Assembly (NCBI RefSeq): GCF_019443505.1
Contig: NZ_CP080377.1
Span: 434,001-498,000 of the forward strand
Direction of reading: 5' to 3'
Length of the DNA: 64,000 nt
From: Janthinobacterium sp. PAMC25594
GTDB lineage: Bacteria; Pseudomonadota; Gammaproteobacteria; Burkholderiales; Burkholderiaceae_D
Under the pieces are notes generated by a model. It had not been told where the DNA came from. It saw only the letters and a program-made list of their open reading frames with translations, and did not search any database. The translations under genes and the position numbers were made by a program. Of the stretch, positions 16,853 to 26,809 are shown in pieces (the stretch's first letter is position 1; each line of letters starts with the position of its first letter).

Positions 16853-19800
16853 CACATGCGTTCCATCTTCGGCATCCACACGCGCAGCAGCGAATACAAG
16901 CGGTCCAGGTCGATCGGCTTGGCCAGGTAATCGGACGCACCCGCCTGCAAGCATTCTTCCTGGTCATTTTTCATGGCCTTGGCCGTAATGGCGATGATGG
17001 GCAGCTTGTTGTAGCGGCCATCAGCGCGGATCAAGCGCGTCGCTTCCAGGCCATCCATGCCCGGCATCATGACGTCCATCAACACCAGGTCGATATCGTC
17101 CACGCTGTTGAGCTTGCTGATGGCTTCGAAGCCGTTGCGGCCGATTTCCACCACCACGCCTTTCTGTTCCAGCGCATTCGTCAGCGCAAAGATATTGCGC
17201 ACGTCGTCGTCCACCAGCAAAATCTTGCGGCCTTCAAACACGCGTTCGCGGCTGCGTACCTGCTGCAGCATGCCCTGTCGCTCGCTCGACAGTTCCGACT
17301 CCACCTTGTGCAGGAACAAGGTCACTTCGTCGAGCAGGCGTTCGGGCGAGCGGGCGCCCTTGATGATGATGGAGCGCGAGTATTTCATGAGGTCCGCTTC
17401 TTCCTCGCGGCTCAGGTTGCGGCCCGTATAGACGATGACGGGCGGGAACGAGCACAGTTCTTCATGTTCCATGCGTTCGAGCAATTCGTTGCCCTGGATG
17501 TCAGGCAGCTTCAAGTCGATGATCATGCAGTCGAAAATCTGCGTCTTCAGCAATTCCAGCGCCTGCTCGCCCAGCGCCAGGGCCGTGATTTCCACGTCGT
17601 CGTCGCTGATCAGGTGCACCACGCTTTCGCGCTGGCGTTCATCATCCTCGACCAGCAGGATGCGCTTCATCTTTTGCGTGAATTTCGATTCGAGCTTGCG
17701 GAACACTTCCTTCAGCTGATCGCGCGTGCGCGGCTTGGTGGCATAGCCGATGGCGCCCAGCTGCATGGCTTCCTGGATCTGGTCATTGCCCGAGACGATG
17801 TGCACGGGAATGTGGCGCGTCAGCGGATTTTCCTTCAATTGCTGCAAGACCAGCAAGCCCGGGCGGTCCGGCAAGCCCATGTCGAGCAGGATGGCGTCGG
17901 GCAGGAATTCTTCCGCCAGGCGCAAGCCTTCGTCGGCGCCGTGCGCCACCAGGCAGCGGTATTGCATTTCATGCGCGAGGTCGAACAGGATGCCGGCAAA
18001 TGACGGCTCATCTTCGATCACCAGCACGGAACGCTGGCCCGTCTTGCCTGGGTGCGCGCTGTTCCGGTCATCCTGGAAGGTGGGCAGCGGCACTGGCTTG
18101 GCGGCGGGCGCCGCCTTGGGCGCGGTGACTTTTGCGGGCGCTTGTGGCGCCGCCGCCGGCACTGTCGCCGCTTCCACGGCGCGTTCCGGCATGACGGCCG
18201 GCAACACCAATGTAAACGTGCTGCCCTGGCCTGGCGTGCTGGCCAGCTCGATGCTGCCACCCAGCAAGGCGGCCAGGTCGCGCGAAATCGACAGGCCCAG
18301 GCCCGTGCCGCCATAGCGGCGGCTGGTGGTGCCGTCGGCCTGGTGGAAGGCGTCGAACACCTTTTGCTGCTGCTCGTCGGCGATGCCGATGCCCGAATCC
18401 TGTACCTGGAAACGCACCTGGCCGGCCGCATCGGTGCTCACGTGCAGGGACACGGTGCCCGTATCGGTGAATTTGATGGCGTTCGACAGCAGGTTTTTCA
18501 GGATTTGCTCCAGGCGCTGGCGGTCGCTGACGAAGGACGGCGGTGCGTCCGGCGCCACCTTGACGTCAAACACCAGTTTCTTTTGCTGCGCCTGGGCGCC
18601 GAACAACATCTTCATGCTGCTGAGCAGCTCGGCGAAGGGCACGGCTTCCGGCGTCAATTCCAGCTTGCCTGCCTCGACCTTGGAAATGTCGAGGATATCG
18701 TTGATGAGGGTCAACAAGTCGTTGCCGGCCGAATAAATGGTTTGCGCAAACGTCACTTGCTCCGGCGTCAGGTTGCCGCTGCTATTGTCCGACAGCAGCT
18801 TGGACAGAATCAGCGAGCTGTTCAACGGCGTGCGCAGTTCGTGCGACATGTTCGCCAGGAATTCGGATTTGTAGCGGCTGGCGCGCTGCAGCTCGTCCGC
18901 GCGGGCTTCCAGCTGGGCGTGCGCCTGGCCGATCGCCATGTTTTTCTGGTCCAGCGACAGCGCCTGCACGGCCAGCTGTTCGTTCGACTGTTCCAGCGCC
19001 GCTTTTTGCTCTTCCAGGTGGGCTTGCGACTGTTCCAGCACGCGCGACTGCTCGCCCAGCTCTTCGTTGGCCGTGCGTAATTCTTCCTGCTGCACTTCCA
19101 GCTCTTCATTCAGTTGCTGGGTTTCTTCCAGCACATTTTGCAGGCGCTGGCGGTACAGGGCCGCTTCCAGCGACGTGCCGATATTGGTCGCAATCAGGTT
19201 CAGCCATTGCTTGGCGCGGGCGCTGACGGGGTGCGTAAAGCCCAGTTCGATGACGCCGTTGACGATGCCTTCATTGTTGACGGGCGCCAAAACCAGTTCC
19301 AGCGGCGCACCGCGCCCCAGGCTTGACGTCACGGTCAGATAATTCTCGGGGACTTGCTGCACATGCTTGAGCTTTTTCTCGCGCGCGGTCTCGCCTACCA
19401 GGCCTTCGCCCAGCTTGAACACCTGTTTTTCCTTCACGCCCTGCTCATTGAAGCCGTACACGGCCGTGCGGCGCAGGCTGCCATCTTCGTCGACGACGTA
19501 CAGGGTGGCCACGGCCACTTCCAGCCGGTCGGCCAGGAAATCGAGCACGTGCCGGCCCAGCTGCGCCAGGCCAAGCTGACCGCTCGTGTGTGCCGCCAGC
19601 TCCGTCTGTCCCGTGCGCAGCCAGGCTTGCTCCTGCAGCACCTCGTTATCCTTGCCGCGCTGTTCGAGCGCATCGTTGTAGATATCGGACAGGCGCAGCA
19701 GTTCGCGCCGGCCCAGGTAGGCCAGGAAGCCGGACATGCCCAGGCTGAGGATGAGGAACACCACCACGGCCAGCATGGTGCGGCCCTCGGCCGTATCGGC

Positions 19801-20331
19801 CCGTTCCTGGCGCAGTCGTTGTTCCATGGACAGGAAGGCAAGGAATTCGCGGCGGATTTCGTCAAATTCCAGCTTGCCTTCACCCTGGCGCACGCGCGCG
19901 AGGAATTCCTGGTTGTTGCGGCGCTGCGCGATCACGCCTTCCGCATACTCCATCCACTGGTTTTGCAGCGCGCGGATGCGGCGCAGGCGGTCCGTCTGGA
20001 TGGGGCTGTCGGACACGAGGTCCAGCAGGGTAGTCATTTCGACGGCGATCTTGGCCTTGCCCGATTTATACGGCGCCAAAAACGTTTCGTCGCCCGTCAG
20101 CAAGTAGCCGCGCATGCCCGTTTCCAGGTCGACCGACAGCTTCATGACTTCGTTCGCATTACCGATCACCCGTTCCGAATGTTCGACCGAGCGCAGGGCC
20201 GACAGCAGGTAGGCGATCAGGCCGACAGACAAGAGGGCCGTGATGACCCCGATGACCAGCGGCAAGGTTACGTTACGGGCGAGGATGCGGCGAAAGCTGA
20301 AGGAATCGATCGGGGTCTTGGTATTCATCAT
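16852..20331 (-). CDS. Membrane hybrid histidine kinase, CHASE3-GAF-HK-REC-REC-REC
   Basis: 1159 residues, start MMNTKTPIDSF at 20331 (a second ATG follows at once). TM1 about 17-40, periplasmic CHASE3 (LETGMRGYLLTGDETFLAPY), TM2 about 190-212, GAF (about 245-390), a long Gln/Glu-rich coiled coil, HisKA HELRTPLNS (His about 497), HATPase (GTGLGLSISRDLA), a Pro/Ala linker, then three REC domains (VIEDEP, LVEDDE, LVDDDV; acceptors in LLDMGLP, IIDLKLP, LMDVMMP). It is the first gene of the operon, upstream of cheR. CHASE3 detects an unknown extracytoplasmic signal. The coiled coil could be the CheR methylation target. Confidence 0.9.
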   Translation of the reverse strand: MMNTKTPIDSFSFRRILARNVTLPLVIGVITALLSVGLIAYLLSALRSVEHSERVIGNANEVMKLSVDLETGMRGYLLTGDETFLAPYKSGKAKIAVEMTTLLDLVSDSPIQTDRLRRIRALQNQWMEYAEGVIAQRRNNQEFLARVRQGEGKLEFDEIRREFLAFLSMEQRLRQERADTAEGRTMLAVVVFLILSLGMSGFLAYLGRRELLRLSDIYNDALEQRGKDNEVLQEQAWLRTGQTELAAHTSGQLGLAQLGRHVLDFLADRLEVAVATLYVVDEDGSLRRTAVYGFNEQGVKEKQVFKLGEGLVGETAREKKLKHVQQVPENYLTVTSSLGRGAPLELVLAPVNNEGIVNGVIELGFTHPVSARAKQWLNLIATNIGTSLEAALYRQRLQNVLEETQQLNEELEVQQEELRTANEELGEQSRVLEQSQAHLEEQKAALEQSNEQLAVQALSLDQKNMAIGQAHAQLEARADELQRASRYKSEFLANMSHELRTPLNSSLILSKLLSDNSSGNLTPEQVTFAQTIYSAGNDLLTLINDILDISKVEAGKLELTPEAVPFAELLSSMKMLFGAQAQQKKLVFDVKVAPDAPPSFVSDRQRLEQILKNLLSNAIKFTDTGTVSLHVSTDAAGQVRFQVQDSGIGIADEQQQKVFDAFHQADGTTSRRYGGTGLGLSISRDLAALLGGSIELASTPGQGSTFTLVLPAVMPERAVEAATVPAAAPQAPAKVTAPKAAPAAKPVPLPTFQDDRNSAHPGKTGQRSVLVIEDEPSFAGILFDLAHEMQYRCLVAHGADEGLRLAEEFLPDAILLDMGLPDRPGLLVLQQLKENPLTRHIPVHIVSGNDQIQEAMQLGAIGYATKPRTRDQLKEVFRKLESKFTQKMKRILLVEDDERQRESVVHLISDDDVEITALALGEQALELLKTQIFDCMIIDLKLPDIQGNELLERMEHEELCSFPPVIVYTGRNLSREEEADLMKYSRSIIIKGARSPERLLDEVTLFLHKVESELSSERQGMLQQVRSRERVFEGRKILLVDDDVRNIFALTNALEQKGVVVEIGRNGFEAISKLNSVDDIDLVLMDVMMPGMDGLEATRLIRADGRYNKLPIIAITAKAMKNDQEECLQAGASDYLAKPIDLDRLYSLLRVWMPKMERM

Positions 20332-20543
20332 GTCCGTGGAAGGCTGTCGCGAAAAAGTCAATTTTAATTGAAATGCAAGTTTTCTGGTGGTCAAGCATAG
20401 CGTGCGCTAGCATAACAGCCTTGCGCTCAATTGCCGACTCGCAAGACGCTGCAAAGCGCGGCAGCGCACAGAGAAAAGTAGCGAAAAAATCAAGATTGCT
20501 ACGATTGAGGCAGATCAAAGAGATTGGCGGTTCGCATCCTAAG

Positions 20544-20605
20544 ATGCAGGAGGTGGCGGCGTCCTTGCGGACGACCGCCGTGTGCAAACCAGTCCATGCA
20601 GGAGG
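20544..20605 (+). promoter_or_regulatory. Structured hsp20 leader with duplicated ribosome-site sequence
   Basis: ATGCAGGAGG occurs twice, at 20544-20553 and at 20596-20605; the second is the true Shine-Dalgarno of hsp20. Between them lies a hairpin: GGCGGCGTCC (20555-20564), loop TTGC, GGACgaCCGCC (20569-20579). Leaders of small heat-shock genes are often RNA thermometers. This one lacks an obvious ROSE motif, so thermosensing is only a suggestion. Confidence 0.3.
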
Positions 20606-20610
20606 ACATC

Positions 20611-21063
20611 ATGGCCAATCATCTGATCCGTCGCAATCCGCAAAATCCGCTGGCACGTTTCGACCCGTTCAGCGACATGGAAGATTTCATGCATGACTTT
20701 TTCGCGCCCGCCTTGCGCTTGCGCGATGGGGGTTCGTCACGCATGCGCGTCGACATTTCCGAAACCGGGCAAGCCTACCAGGTACAGGCAGACATTCCTG
20801 GCGTCAACAAGGACGATATCAAGGTCTCCATCGACGGCAACCGCGTCTCCATCAGTGCCGAACTCAAGGATGAAAGAGTGACGCGCGACGGCGGCGGCAA
20901 GACCGTGCGCAGCGAACGCGAGTATGGCCAGCAGTATCGCAGCTTCGTGCTGCCGCATGAGGTGGACGAGGCCGCCGCGCAGGCGCGTTATGAAAATGGC
21001 GTGCTGCTGCTGGACTTGCCGAAGAAAGAGGGCACGGGCGGGCGGCAACTGGCGATACAGTGA
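20611..21063 (+). CDS. Hsp20/alpha-crystallin small heat-shock protein
   Basis: 150 residues, ATG 20611 behind AGGAGG. A short N-terminal arm (FDPFSDMEDFMHDFFAPAL) is followed by the alpha-crystallin domain from about residue 42 (MRVDISETGQAYQVQADIPG) to YENGVLLLDLPKKE, and a short tail. The A.....GVL.L..PK signature is present; the canonical C-terminal I-x-I is replaced by QLAIQ. ATP-independent holdase that binds unfolding proteins in the cytosol. A single-gene unit with its own terminator at 21080-21105. Confidence 0.92.
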   Translation: MANHLIRRNPQNPLARFDPFSDMEDFMHDFFAPALRLRDGGSSRMRVDISETGQAYQVQADIPGVNKDDIKVSIDGNRVSISAELKDERVTRDGGGKTVRSEREYGQQYRSFVLPHEVDEAAAQARYENGVLLLDLPKKEGTGGRQLAIQ

Positions 21064-21079
21064 TGTGGGATGGCATAAA

Positions 21080-21105
21080 AAAACGCCGGACGATGCCGGC
21101 GTTTT
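21080..21105 (+). terminator. Rho-independent terminator of hsp20
   Basis: AAAACGCCGG-acgatg-CCGGCGTTTT: a perfect 10-bp stem with 6-base loop, with an A-run before and T-run after, 16 bases past the hsp20 stop. It may also serve the convergent MFS gene from the other side. Confidence 0.9.
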
Positions 21106-21159
21106 CTGGGGTGTTCGGGGTGGCGGTGCGCTGCCACCCAGATTGCCTCTATATATATG

Positions 21160-22506
21160 TCAGTCGCGGATTTCCAGCGCCCGGTTCAGGCTCAGGGCAG
21201 CCAGCGAGGCGACGGCGCCCGACAGCAGGTAGAAGCTGACATAGGCGAGGCCGAAGTTGGCTGACAGGCCCAGCGCCACCAGCGGGGCGAAGCCGGCGCC
21301 CACCAGCCAGGCCAGGTCGGACGTCAGGGCCGCACCCGTGTAGCGGAAGCGGGCAGGGAAGTTGGCCGTCACGGCACCGGCTGCCTGGCCGTAGGACAGG
21401 CCCAGCAGGCTGAAGCCCACGAGGATGAACACGTCCTGGCCCGTATTGCCGCCGCCCATCAGGCTCGGCACGAAGGCGCTGAAAATGGCGATCAGCACGG
21501 CCAGCACGCCCAGGGTGGTGCGGCGGCCCACTTTATCGGCCAGCAAGCCGGAAATCACCACGCCGATGGCGGCCAGCACGGCGCCCAGCATCTGCACTTG
21601 CAGGAAGTCGGGGGCGGAACGCGTCTGGTAGACGGAAATCCAGGACAGCGGGAACACGGTGACCAGATGGAACAGCGCGTAGCTGGCCAGCGCGGCGAGG
21701 GCGCCGATCAGCACGTTGCGGCCCTGGCCGCGGCTCATTTCAAACACGCTCACGGGCTGCAGTTCGCGTTCGTCCAGCAGGCGCGCATATTCATTCGTCG
21801 ACACCAGGCGCAAACGGGCAAACAGGGCCACCACGTTGATGGCGAAGGCGACATAGAACGGATAGCGCCAGCCCCAGTCGAGGAAGTCTTCATCCGTCAG
21901 GCTGGTCAGCATGAACCAGAACAGGCCGGCGGCAAGCAGGAAGCCGAAGGGCGCGCCCAGCTGGCCCAGCATGGCGTACCAGCCGCGCTTGTTTTCCGGC
22001 GCGTTCAGGGCCAGCAGCGATGGCAAGCCATCCCACGAACCACCGAGCGCCACGCCCTGGCCGATGCGCAGCACGGACAACCAGATGATGGCGGCAAAGC
22101 CCAGGTGGGCGTAGGTCGGCAGGAAGGCGATGCCGGCCGTCGACACGCCCAGCAGGAAGAGGGCGATCGTCAGCTTGGCGCTGCGGCCCATGCGGCGCTG
22201 GATCTCCATGAAGATCACGGTGCCGAACGGGCGGGCGATGAAGGCGAACGAGAAGATCAGGAACGCATACAATGTGCCCTCCAGGCGTTCTTCGAACGGG
22301 AAGAAGACGCGCGGAAACACCAGCACCGAGGCGATGGCGTAGACAAAGAAGTCAAAGTATTCGGAAGCGCGGCCGATGATCACGCCGACGGCGATCTCAC
22401 CGGGGTCGATATGCGATTCGACCGTGCCGGCCCCGCTTGCGTCGCGCAGGGAGTGAGGGGAAAAGTCGGCGGGTACATCCCCGCTGTGTGTGCGCGTGCT
22501 GGACAT
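21160..22506 (-). CDS. MFS transporter, metabolite:H+ symporter (MHS) group
   Basis: 448 residues from ATG 22506, which has GGAGA upstream; the longer frame adds only shadow codons. Twelve hydrophobic segments are visible. The opening IGRASEYFDFFVYAIASVLV corresponds to the MHS signature (G...E.FDF..Y), the first inter-helix loop carries RPFGTVIFMEIQRRMGR, and RIGQGVALGGSWDG matches the R.(Q)G...GGE-like motif of ProP/KgtP/ShiA proteins. It probably imports a carboxylate or small zwitterion with protons across the inner membrane; the substrate is not predictable. Divergent from the cyo operon. Confidence 0.85.
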   Translation of the reverse strand: MSSTRTHSGDVPADFSPHSLRDASGAGTVESHIDPGEIAVGVIIGRASEYFDFFVYAIASVLVFPRVFFPFEERLEGTLYAFLIFSFAFIARPFGTVIFMEIQRRMGRSAKLTIALFLLGVSTAGIAFLPTYAHLGFAAIIWLSVLRIGQGVALGGSWDGLPSLLALNAPENKRGWYAMLGQLGAPFGFLLAAGLFWFMLTSLTDEDFLDWGWRYPFYVAFAINVVALFARLRLVSTNEYARLLDERELQPVSVFEMSRGQGRNVLIGALAALASYALFHLVTVFPLSWISVYQTRSAPDFLQVQMLGAVLAAIGVVISGLLADKVGRRTTLGVLAVLIAIFSAFVPSLMGGGNTGQDVFILVGFSLLGLSYGQAAGAVTANFPARFRYTGAALTSDLAWLVGAGFAPLVALGLSANFGLAYVSFYLLSGAVASLAALSLNRALEIRD

Positions 22507-22659
22507 GATGATCGTCTCCAATATAGTTTCGAGTTCGGCCAACGCGTAACATACCCCGGGTGTCTCACGCCCGGAGTAGGACTATTCAATAGATAGTTGT
22601 AGGAAAACTCCGTACGTACCTAGTGAAAATCCGAGCAAGGGGTAGGACAAAACGTCCAA

Positions 22660-22688
22660 TTGCCAACGCGCTCCAGTGAGAATACAGT
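22660..22688 (+). promoter_or_regulatory. Predicted sigma70 promoter of the cyo operon
   Basis: TTGCCA (22660-22665), 17-bp spacer, TACAGT (22683-22688). A start near 22695 would give a leader of about 30 bases before cyoA. An inverted repeat GGAC-aaaac-GTCC (22645-22657) sits just upstream of the -35 and could be a regulator site. Confidence 0.55.
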
Positions 22689-22723
22689 ACCATATCTTCA
22701 TCCCCTGTACTGGACTTTCCTGT

Positions 22724-23707
22724 ATGTTTTCATTAAAAGTTCGTCGCGGACTGCTTCTTTTACCTCTCGCATTGTTGGCTGGTTGCAATACGGTGGTACT
22801 GAATGCGTCTGGCGACATCGCAGTTCAGCAAGGCAATCTGATTGTCATCTCGACATTGCTGATGCTGTTGATTATCGTTCCGGTAATCGCCCTGACCCTG
22901 CTGTTCGCATGGCGCTATAGAAAAAACAATACCGCGGCCAAATACGAGCCGGACTGGGACCACTCGACTCGCCTCGAGCTGATTATCTGGGGCGCGCCCC
23001 TGCTGATCATCATCGTGCTGGGCCTGCTGACCTGGATCAGCACCCATACCCTCGATCCATATCGCCCATTGAGCCGTATCGACGCCAACCGCCCGATTCC
23101 CGCCAGCCACAAGCCGATGATCGTCGAAGTCGTGGCGCTGGACTGGAAATGGCTGTTCATCTACCCGGAGCAGGGCATCGCTTCCGTGAATGAACTGTAC
23201 GCGCCCGTCGATCGTCCGATCCGCTTCAAGATCACCGCCTCGTCCGTCATGAACTCATTCTTCATCCCCGCACTGGCAGGTCAGATCTACGCCATGCCGG
23301 GCATGGAAACGCAGTTGAATGCCGTCATCAACAAGCCTGGTGTCTACAAGGGCTTCTCCGCGAACTACAGCGGTGCCGGCTTCTCGGGCATGCGCTTCAA
23401 GTTCCACGGTGTCAATGATGCGGACTTCGACAAATGGGTGGAATCGGCACGTGCCGGTGGCGGCGCGCTGAACCGCGACGACTACCTGTCGCTGGCCCAG
23501 CCTAGCGAACGCGACCCGGTGCGCCGCTACAGCGCCGTACCAAGCGATCTGTACAAGGCAATCCTGAACCGCACCATCGTTTCCGACGCCCTGTGCGTGA
23601 CGCCGGTCGAGCCATACAAATTGACGATGGCAAAAAGCCCGGTAGCGGCCGTAACGGCAGTAGTCGCTAGCGATGCAGTGGTTGAAAAGGGCGTTCAAGC
23701 CAAGTAA
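22724..23707 (+). CDS. cyoA: Cytochrome bo3 ubiquinol oxidase subunit II
   Basis: 327 residues, ATG 22724. The signal peptide ends in a lipobox (LALLAGC), as in E. coli CyoA, so the mature protein is a periplasm-facing lipoprotein with two further membrane helices (LIVISTLLMLLIIVPVIALT; LIIWGAPLLIIIVLGLLTW). The cupredoxin domain follows (VVALDWKWLFIYPEQGIASV), but it has no CuA Cys/His ligands, which identifies a quinol rather than cytochrome c oxidase. SFFIPALAGQIYAMPGM is the CyoA signature. First gene of an operon continuing to 29498. Confidence 0.95.
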   Translation: MFSLKVRRGLLLLPLALLAGCNTVVLNASGDIAVQQGNLIVISTLLMLLIIVPVIALTLLFAWRYRKNNTAAKYEPDWDHSTRLELIIWGAPLLIIIVLGLLTWISTHTLDPYRPLSRIDANRPIPASHKPMIVEVVALDWKWLFIYPEQGIASVNELYAPVDRPIRFKITASSVMNSFFIPALAGQIYAMPGMETQLNAVINKPGVYKGFSANYSGAGFSGMRFKFHGVNDADFDKWVESARAGGGALNRDDYLSLAQPSERDPVRRYSAVPSDLYKAILNRTIVSDALCVTPVEPYKLTMAKSPVAAVTAVVASDAVVEKGVQAK

Positions 23708-23791
23708 CAACTGCATGAATCCCGCAGCGCATTGCGCTGCAGATACTGGCGCCGCTTGCCTGGCGCCTCCCTTTTTTCTCTGAGAGTAACA

Positions 23792-25795
23792 ATGCTAGAC
23801 CATATTGATCTGACGAAGCTTATATTCGGCCGTCTGACTTGGGATGCAATTCCATTTCACGAACCTATCCTGCTGGCGACCTTTGCGATGGTTGCCCTGG
23901 GCGGTATCGCACTCGTTGCGGCACTGACGTATTTCCGCGTCTGGGGTACCCTGTGGCGCGACTGGATCACCAGTATCGACCATAAAAAAATCGGTATCAT
24001 GTACATGATCCTGGGCCTGGTCATGCTGCTGCGCGGCTTTGCCGACGCGCTCATGATGCGTACCCAGCAGGCGATCGCCTTTGGCGACAATGCCGGCTTC
24101 CTGCCACCGCATCACTACGACCAGATCTTCACCGCCCACGGCGTGATCATGATCTTCTTCGTCGCGATGCCTTTCGTGACGGGTCTGATGAACTACGTGG
24201 TGCCGCTGCAAATCGGCGCGCGCGACGTGGCTTTCCCTTTCCTCAATAACTTCAGCTTCTGGATGACCACCATGGGCGCCGCCCTGGTCATGGCTTCGCT
24301 GTTCGTCGGCGAATTCGCCCGCACGGGCTGGCTGGCCTATCCGCCGCTGTCGGGCATCGTCGGCAGTCCGGACGTGGGGGTAGACTATTACATCTGGTCC
24401 TTGCAGATTGCCGGGGTCGGGACGCTATTGTCCGGTGTCAACCTGATCGCCACCATCGTCAAGATGCGCGCGCCAGGCATGACCTGGATGAAAATGCCAG
24501 TGTTTACCTGGACCGCACTGTGCACCAACATCCTGATCGTCGCCGCTTTCCCGGTACTGACGGCTGTGCTGGCCATGCTGTCGCTGGACCGCGTTGCAGG
24601 CTTTAACTTCTTCACGACGGAACTGGGCGGCAACGCCATGATGTACGTCAACCTGATCTGGATCTGGGGTCACCCTGAGGTCTACATCCTGATCCTGCCG
24701 CTGTTCGGCGTGTTCTCGGAAGTCGTCGCCACATTCAGCAGCAAGCGTCTGTTCGGCTACGCCTCGATGGTGTACGCCACCTGCGTTATCATGATCCTGT
24801 CGTACCTGGTATGGCTGCATCACTTCTTCACCATGGGTTCGGGCGCCAGCGTCAACTCCTTCTTCGGCATCACGACGATGATCATCTCGATCCCGACGGG
24901 CGCGAAGATCTTCAACTGGCTGTTTACCATGTACCGCGGCCGTATCCGCTTTGAACTGCCGATGCTGTGGACGATCGGCTTCATGGTCACCTTCACCATC
25001 GGCGGCATGACCGGCGTGCTGCTGGCCGTACCACCAGCGGACTTCGTGCTGCATAACAGCCTGTTCCTGATTGCCCACTTCCATAACGTGATTATCGGCG
25101 GCGTGGTGTTCGGCGTATTCGCTGCGATCAACTACTGGTACCCGAAAGCCTTCGGCTACAAGCTCGACACCTTCTGGGGCAAATGCTCGTTCTGGTTCTG
25201 GTTCGTCGGCTTCTACCTGGCCTTCATGCCGCTGTACGTGCTGGGCCTGATGGGCGTGACCCGTCGTGTCAACCACTTTGAAGATCCATCGCTGCAAATC
25301 TGGACCATCATCGCCTGGTTTGGCGCCGTCTCGATCGCACTGGGCATCGGCTCCATGCTGATCCAGTTCGTCGTCAGCTACCGCAACCGTCACGCCCTGC
25401 GCGACGTGACCGGTGACCCATGGGGTGGCCGTACGCTGGAATGGTCGACGTCGTCGCCTCCGCCAGACTATAATTTCGCCTTCACGCCACAAGTGCACGA
25501 ACTCGATGCATGGACTGACATGAAGAAACACGGTTACCAGCGTCCGACGTCCGGTTTCACGAAGATCCACATGCCGAAGAACACCTGGGCTGGTTTCGTG
25601 ATCGCCGCGCTGAGCGCACTGGTCGGTTTTGGCCTGATCTGGCAAATGTGGCTCGTCGCCGGCATTGGCTTCGCGGTCATGATGATCACCATCATCGTCC
25701 ATACCTTTAACTACAAGCGCGATTACTACATTCCTGCGGAAGAAGTGGTCCGTACCGAAGACGCTTATACTAAATTGCTGAGCAGCCATGTCTGA
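23792..25795 (+). CDS. cyoB: Cytochrome bo3 ubiquinol oxidase subunit I
   Basis: 667 residues, ATG 23792 after GAGAG. Heme-copper oxidase core: heme b ligand in [11 protein letters not shown], the CuB His with the cross-linked Tyr in [12 protein letters not shown], the CuB pair in [11 protein letters not shown], and the heme-bearing HFHNVIIGG. It reduces O2 to water with electrons from ubiquinol and pumps protons. The length and the extra N-terminal helix ([20 protein letters not shown]) fit CyoB rather than CtaD. It overlaps cyoC by 8 bases. Confidence 0.96.
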   Translation: MLDHIDLTKLIFGRLTWDAIPFHEPILLATFAMVALGGIALVAALTYFRVWGTLWRDWITSIDHKKIGIMYMILGLVMLLRGFADALMMRTQQAIAFGDNAGFLPPHHYDQIFTAHGVIMIFFVAMPFVTGLMNYVVPLQIGARDVAFPFLNNFSFWMTTMGAALVMASLFVGEFARTGWLAYPPLSGIVGSPDVGVDYYIWSLQIAGVGTLLSGVNLIATIVKMRAPGMTWMKMPVFTWTALCTNILIVAAFPVLTAVLAMLSLDRVAGFNFFTTELGGNAMMYVNLIWIWGHPEVYILILPLFGVFSEVVATFSSKRLFGYASMVYATCVIMILSYLVWLHHFFTMGSGASVNSFFGITTMIISIPTGAKIFNWLFTMYRGRIRFELPMLWTIGFMVTFTIGGMTGVLLAVPPADFVLHNSLFLIAHFHNVIIGGVVFGVFAAINYWYPKAFGYKLDTFWGKCSFWFWFVGFYLAFMPLYVLGLMGVTRRVNHFEDPSLQIWTIIAWFGAVSIALGIGSMLIQFVVSYRNRHALRDVTGDPWGGRTLEWSTSSPPPDYNFAFTPQVHELDAWTDMKKHGYQRPTSGFTKIHMPKNTWAGFVIAALSALVGFGLIWQMWLVAGIGFAVMMITIIVHTFNYKRDYYIPAEEVVRTEDAYTKLLSSHV

Positions 25796-26426
25796 TACCA
25801 TCGCCCATAACACCGGCGCCGCTGGCGCCGCACCAAGCACGCGCAGCTACTTTGTGCGCGAGCACCACCCGGAAAACGGCAGCTTGCTCGGTTTCTGGCT
25901 CTACCTGATGAGCGATTGCCTGATCTTCGCCTGTCTGTTCGCCACGTACGCCGTGGTGGGCCGCAACTACGCGGACGGCCCGACGGGCGCCGCGCTGTTC
26001 GACCTGCCGCTGGTGGCCGTCAACACGGCCATGCTGCTGCTGTCGTCGATCACCTACGGCTTCGCCATGCTGGCCATGCAGCGCAAGCAATTGCGCAGCA
26101 CCCTGGTCTGGCTGGGCATCACGGGCCTGTTCGGCCTGGCCTTCCTGTCGCTGGAAATGTATGAATTCATTCATCTGATCCACGAAGGCGCCGGTCCGCA
26201 GCGCAGCGCGTTCCTGTCGTCGTTCTTCGCCCTGGTCGGTACCCACGGCTTGCACGTGACGTTCGGCGTGATCTGGCTCGTGACCTTGATGTTCCAGTTG
26301 AACAAGCATGGCCTGACCCCGGAAAACGGCCGCCGCATGATGTGCCTGTCGCTGTTCTGGCACTTCCTGGACGTCATCTGGATCGGCGTCTTCACCTTTG
26401 TCTACCTGATGGGAGTGCTGCCATGA
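25788..26426 (+). CDS. cyoC: Cytochrome bo3 ubiquinol oxidase subunit III
   Basis: 212 residues; ATG 25788 lies inside the end of cyoB. Five membrane helices, starting at [20 protein letters not shown], with the conserved [23 protein letters not shown] and [19 protein letters not shown] typical of subunit III. It stabilises the oxidase core. The stop overlaps the cyoD start (ATGA). Confidence 0.95.
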   Translation: MSDTIAHNTGAAGAAPSTRSYFVREHHPENGSLLGFWLYLMSDCLIFACLFATYAVVGRNYADGPTGAALFDLPLVAVNTAMLLLSSITYGFAMLAMQRKQLRSTLVWLGITGLFGLAFLSLEMYEFIHLIHEGAGPQRSAFLSSFFALVGTHGLHVTFGVIWLVTLMFQLNKHGLTPENGRRMMCLSLFWHFLDVIWIGVFTFVYLMGVLP

Positions 26427-26809
26427 GCGACCACCACACACACGGCGATAGCCATCACCATGACCAACACGATCATGGCAGCCTGAAAAGCTACGTCATC
26501 GGCTTCATCCTGTCGGTGATCCTGACGGCCATTCCGTTCTGGCTGGTAATGACGAAAGTCATCACCAACTCGGGCACCATGGGCCTGGTCCTGCTGGCGT
26601 TCGCGGCGGTTCAAGTGGTGGTGCACATGGTGTACTTCCTGCACATGAACACCAAGTCCGAAGGCGGCTGGAACATGATGGCGCTGATCTTCACGATCAT
26701 GATCGTGGGCATTGCCATGGCTGGTTCCCTGTGGGTCATGTACCACATGAACCACAACATGATGCCGGATCTGATGCCTGAGTACATGCATACGAAAACG
26801 GCTCCATGA
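26423..26809 (+). CDS. cyoD: Cytochrome bo3 ubiquinol oxidase subunit IV
   Basis: 128 residues, ATG 26423 in an ATGA overlap. A His-rich N-terminus ([17 protein letters not shown]) precedes three membrane helices (SYVIGFILSVILTAIPFWLV; GLVLLAFAAVQVVVHMVYFL; MALIFTIMIVGIAMAGSLWV). VHMVYFLHMN is the CyoD signature. It helps assemble the binuclear centre. The His run is longer than in E. coli and might buffer copper (inference). It overlaps the SURF1 gene by 4 bases. Confidence 0.93.
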   Translation: MSDHHTHGDSHHHDQHDHGSLKSYVIGFILSVILTAIPFWLVMTKVITNSGTMGLVLLAFAAVQVVVHMVYFLHMNTKSEGGWNMMALIFTIMIVGIAMAGSLWVMYHMNHNMMPDLMPEYMHTKTAP

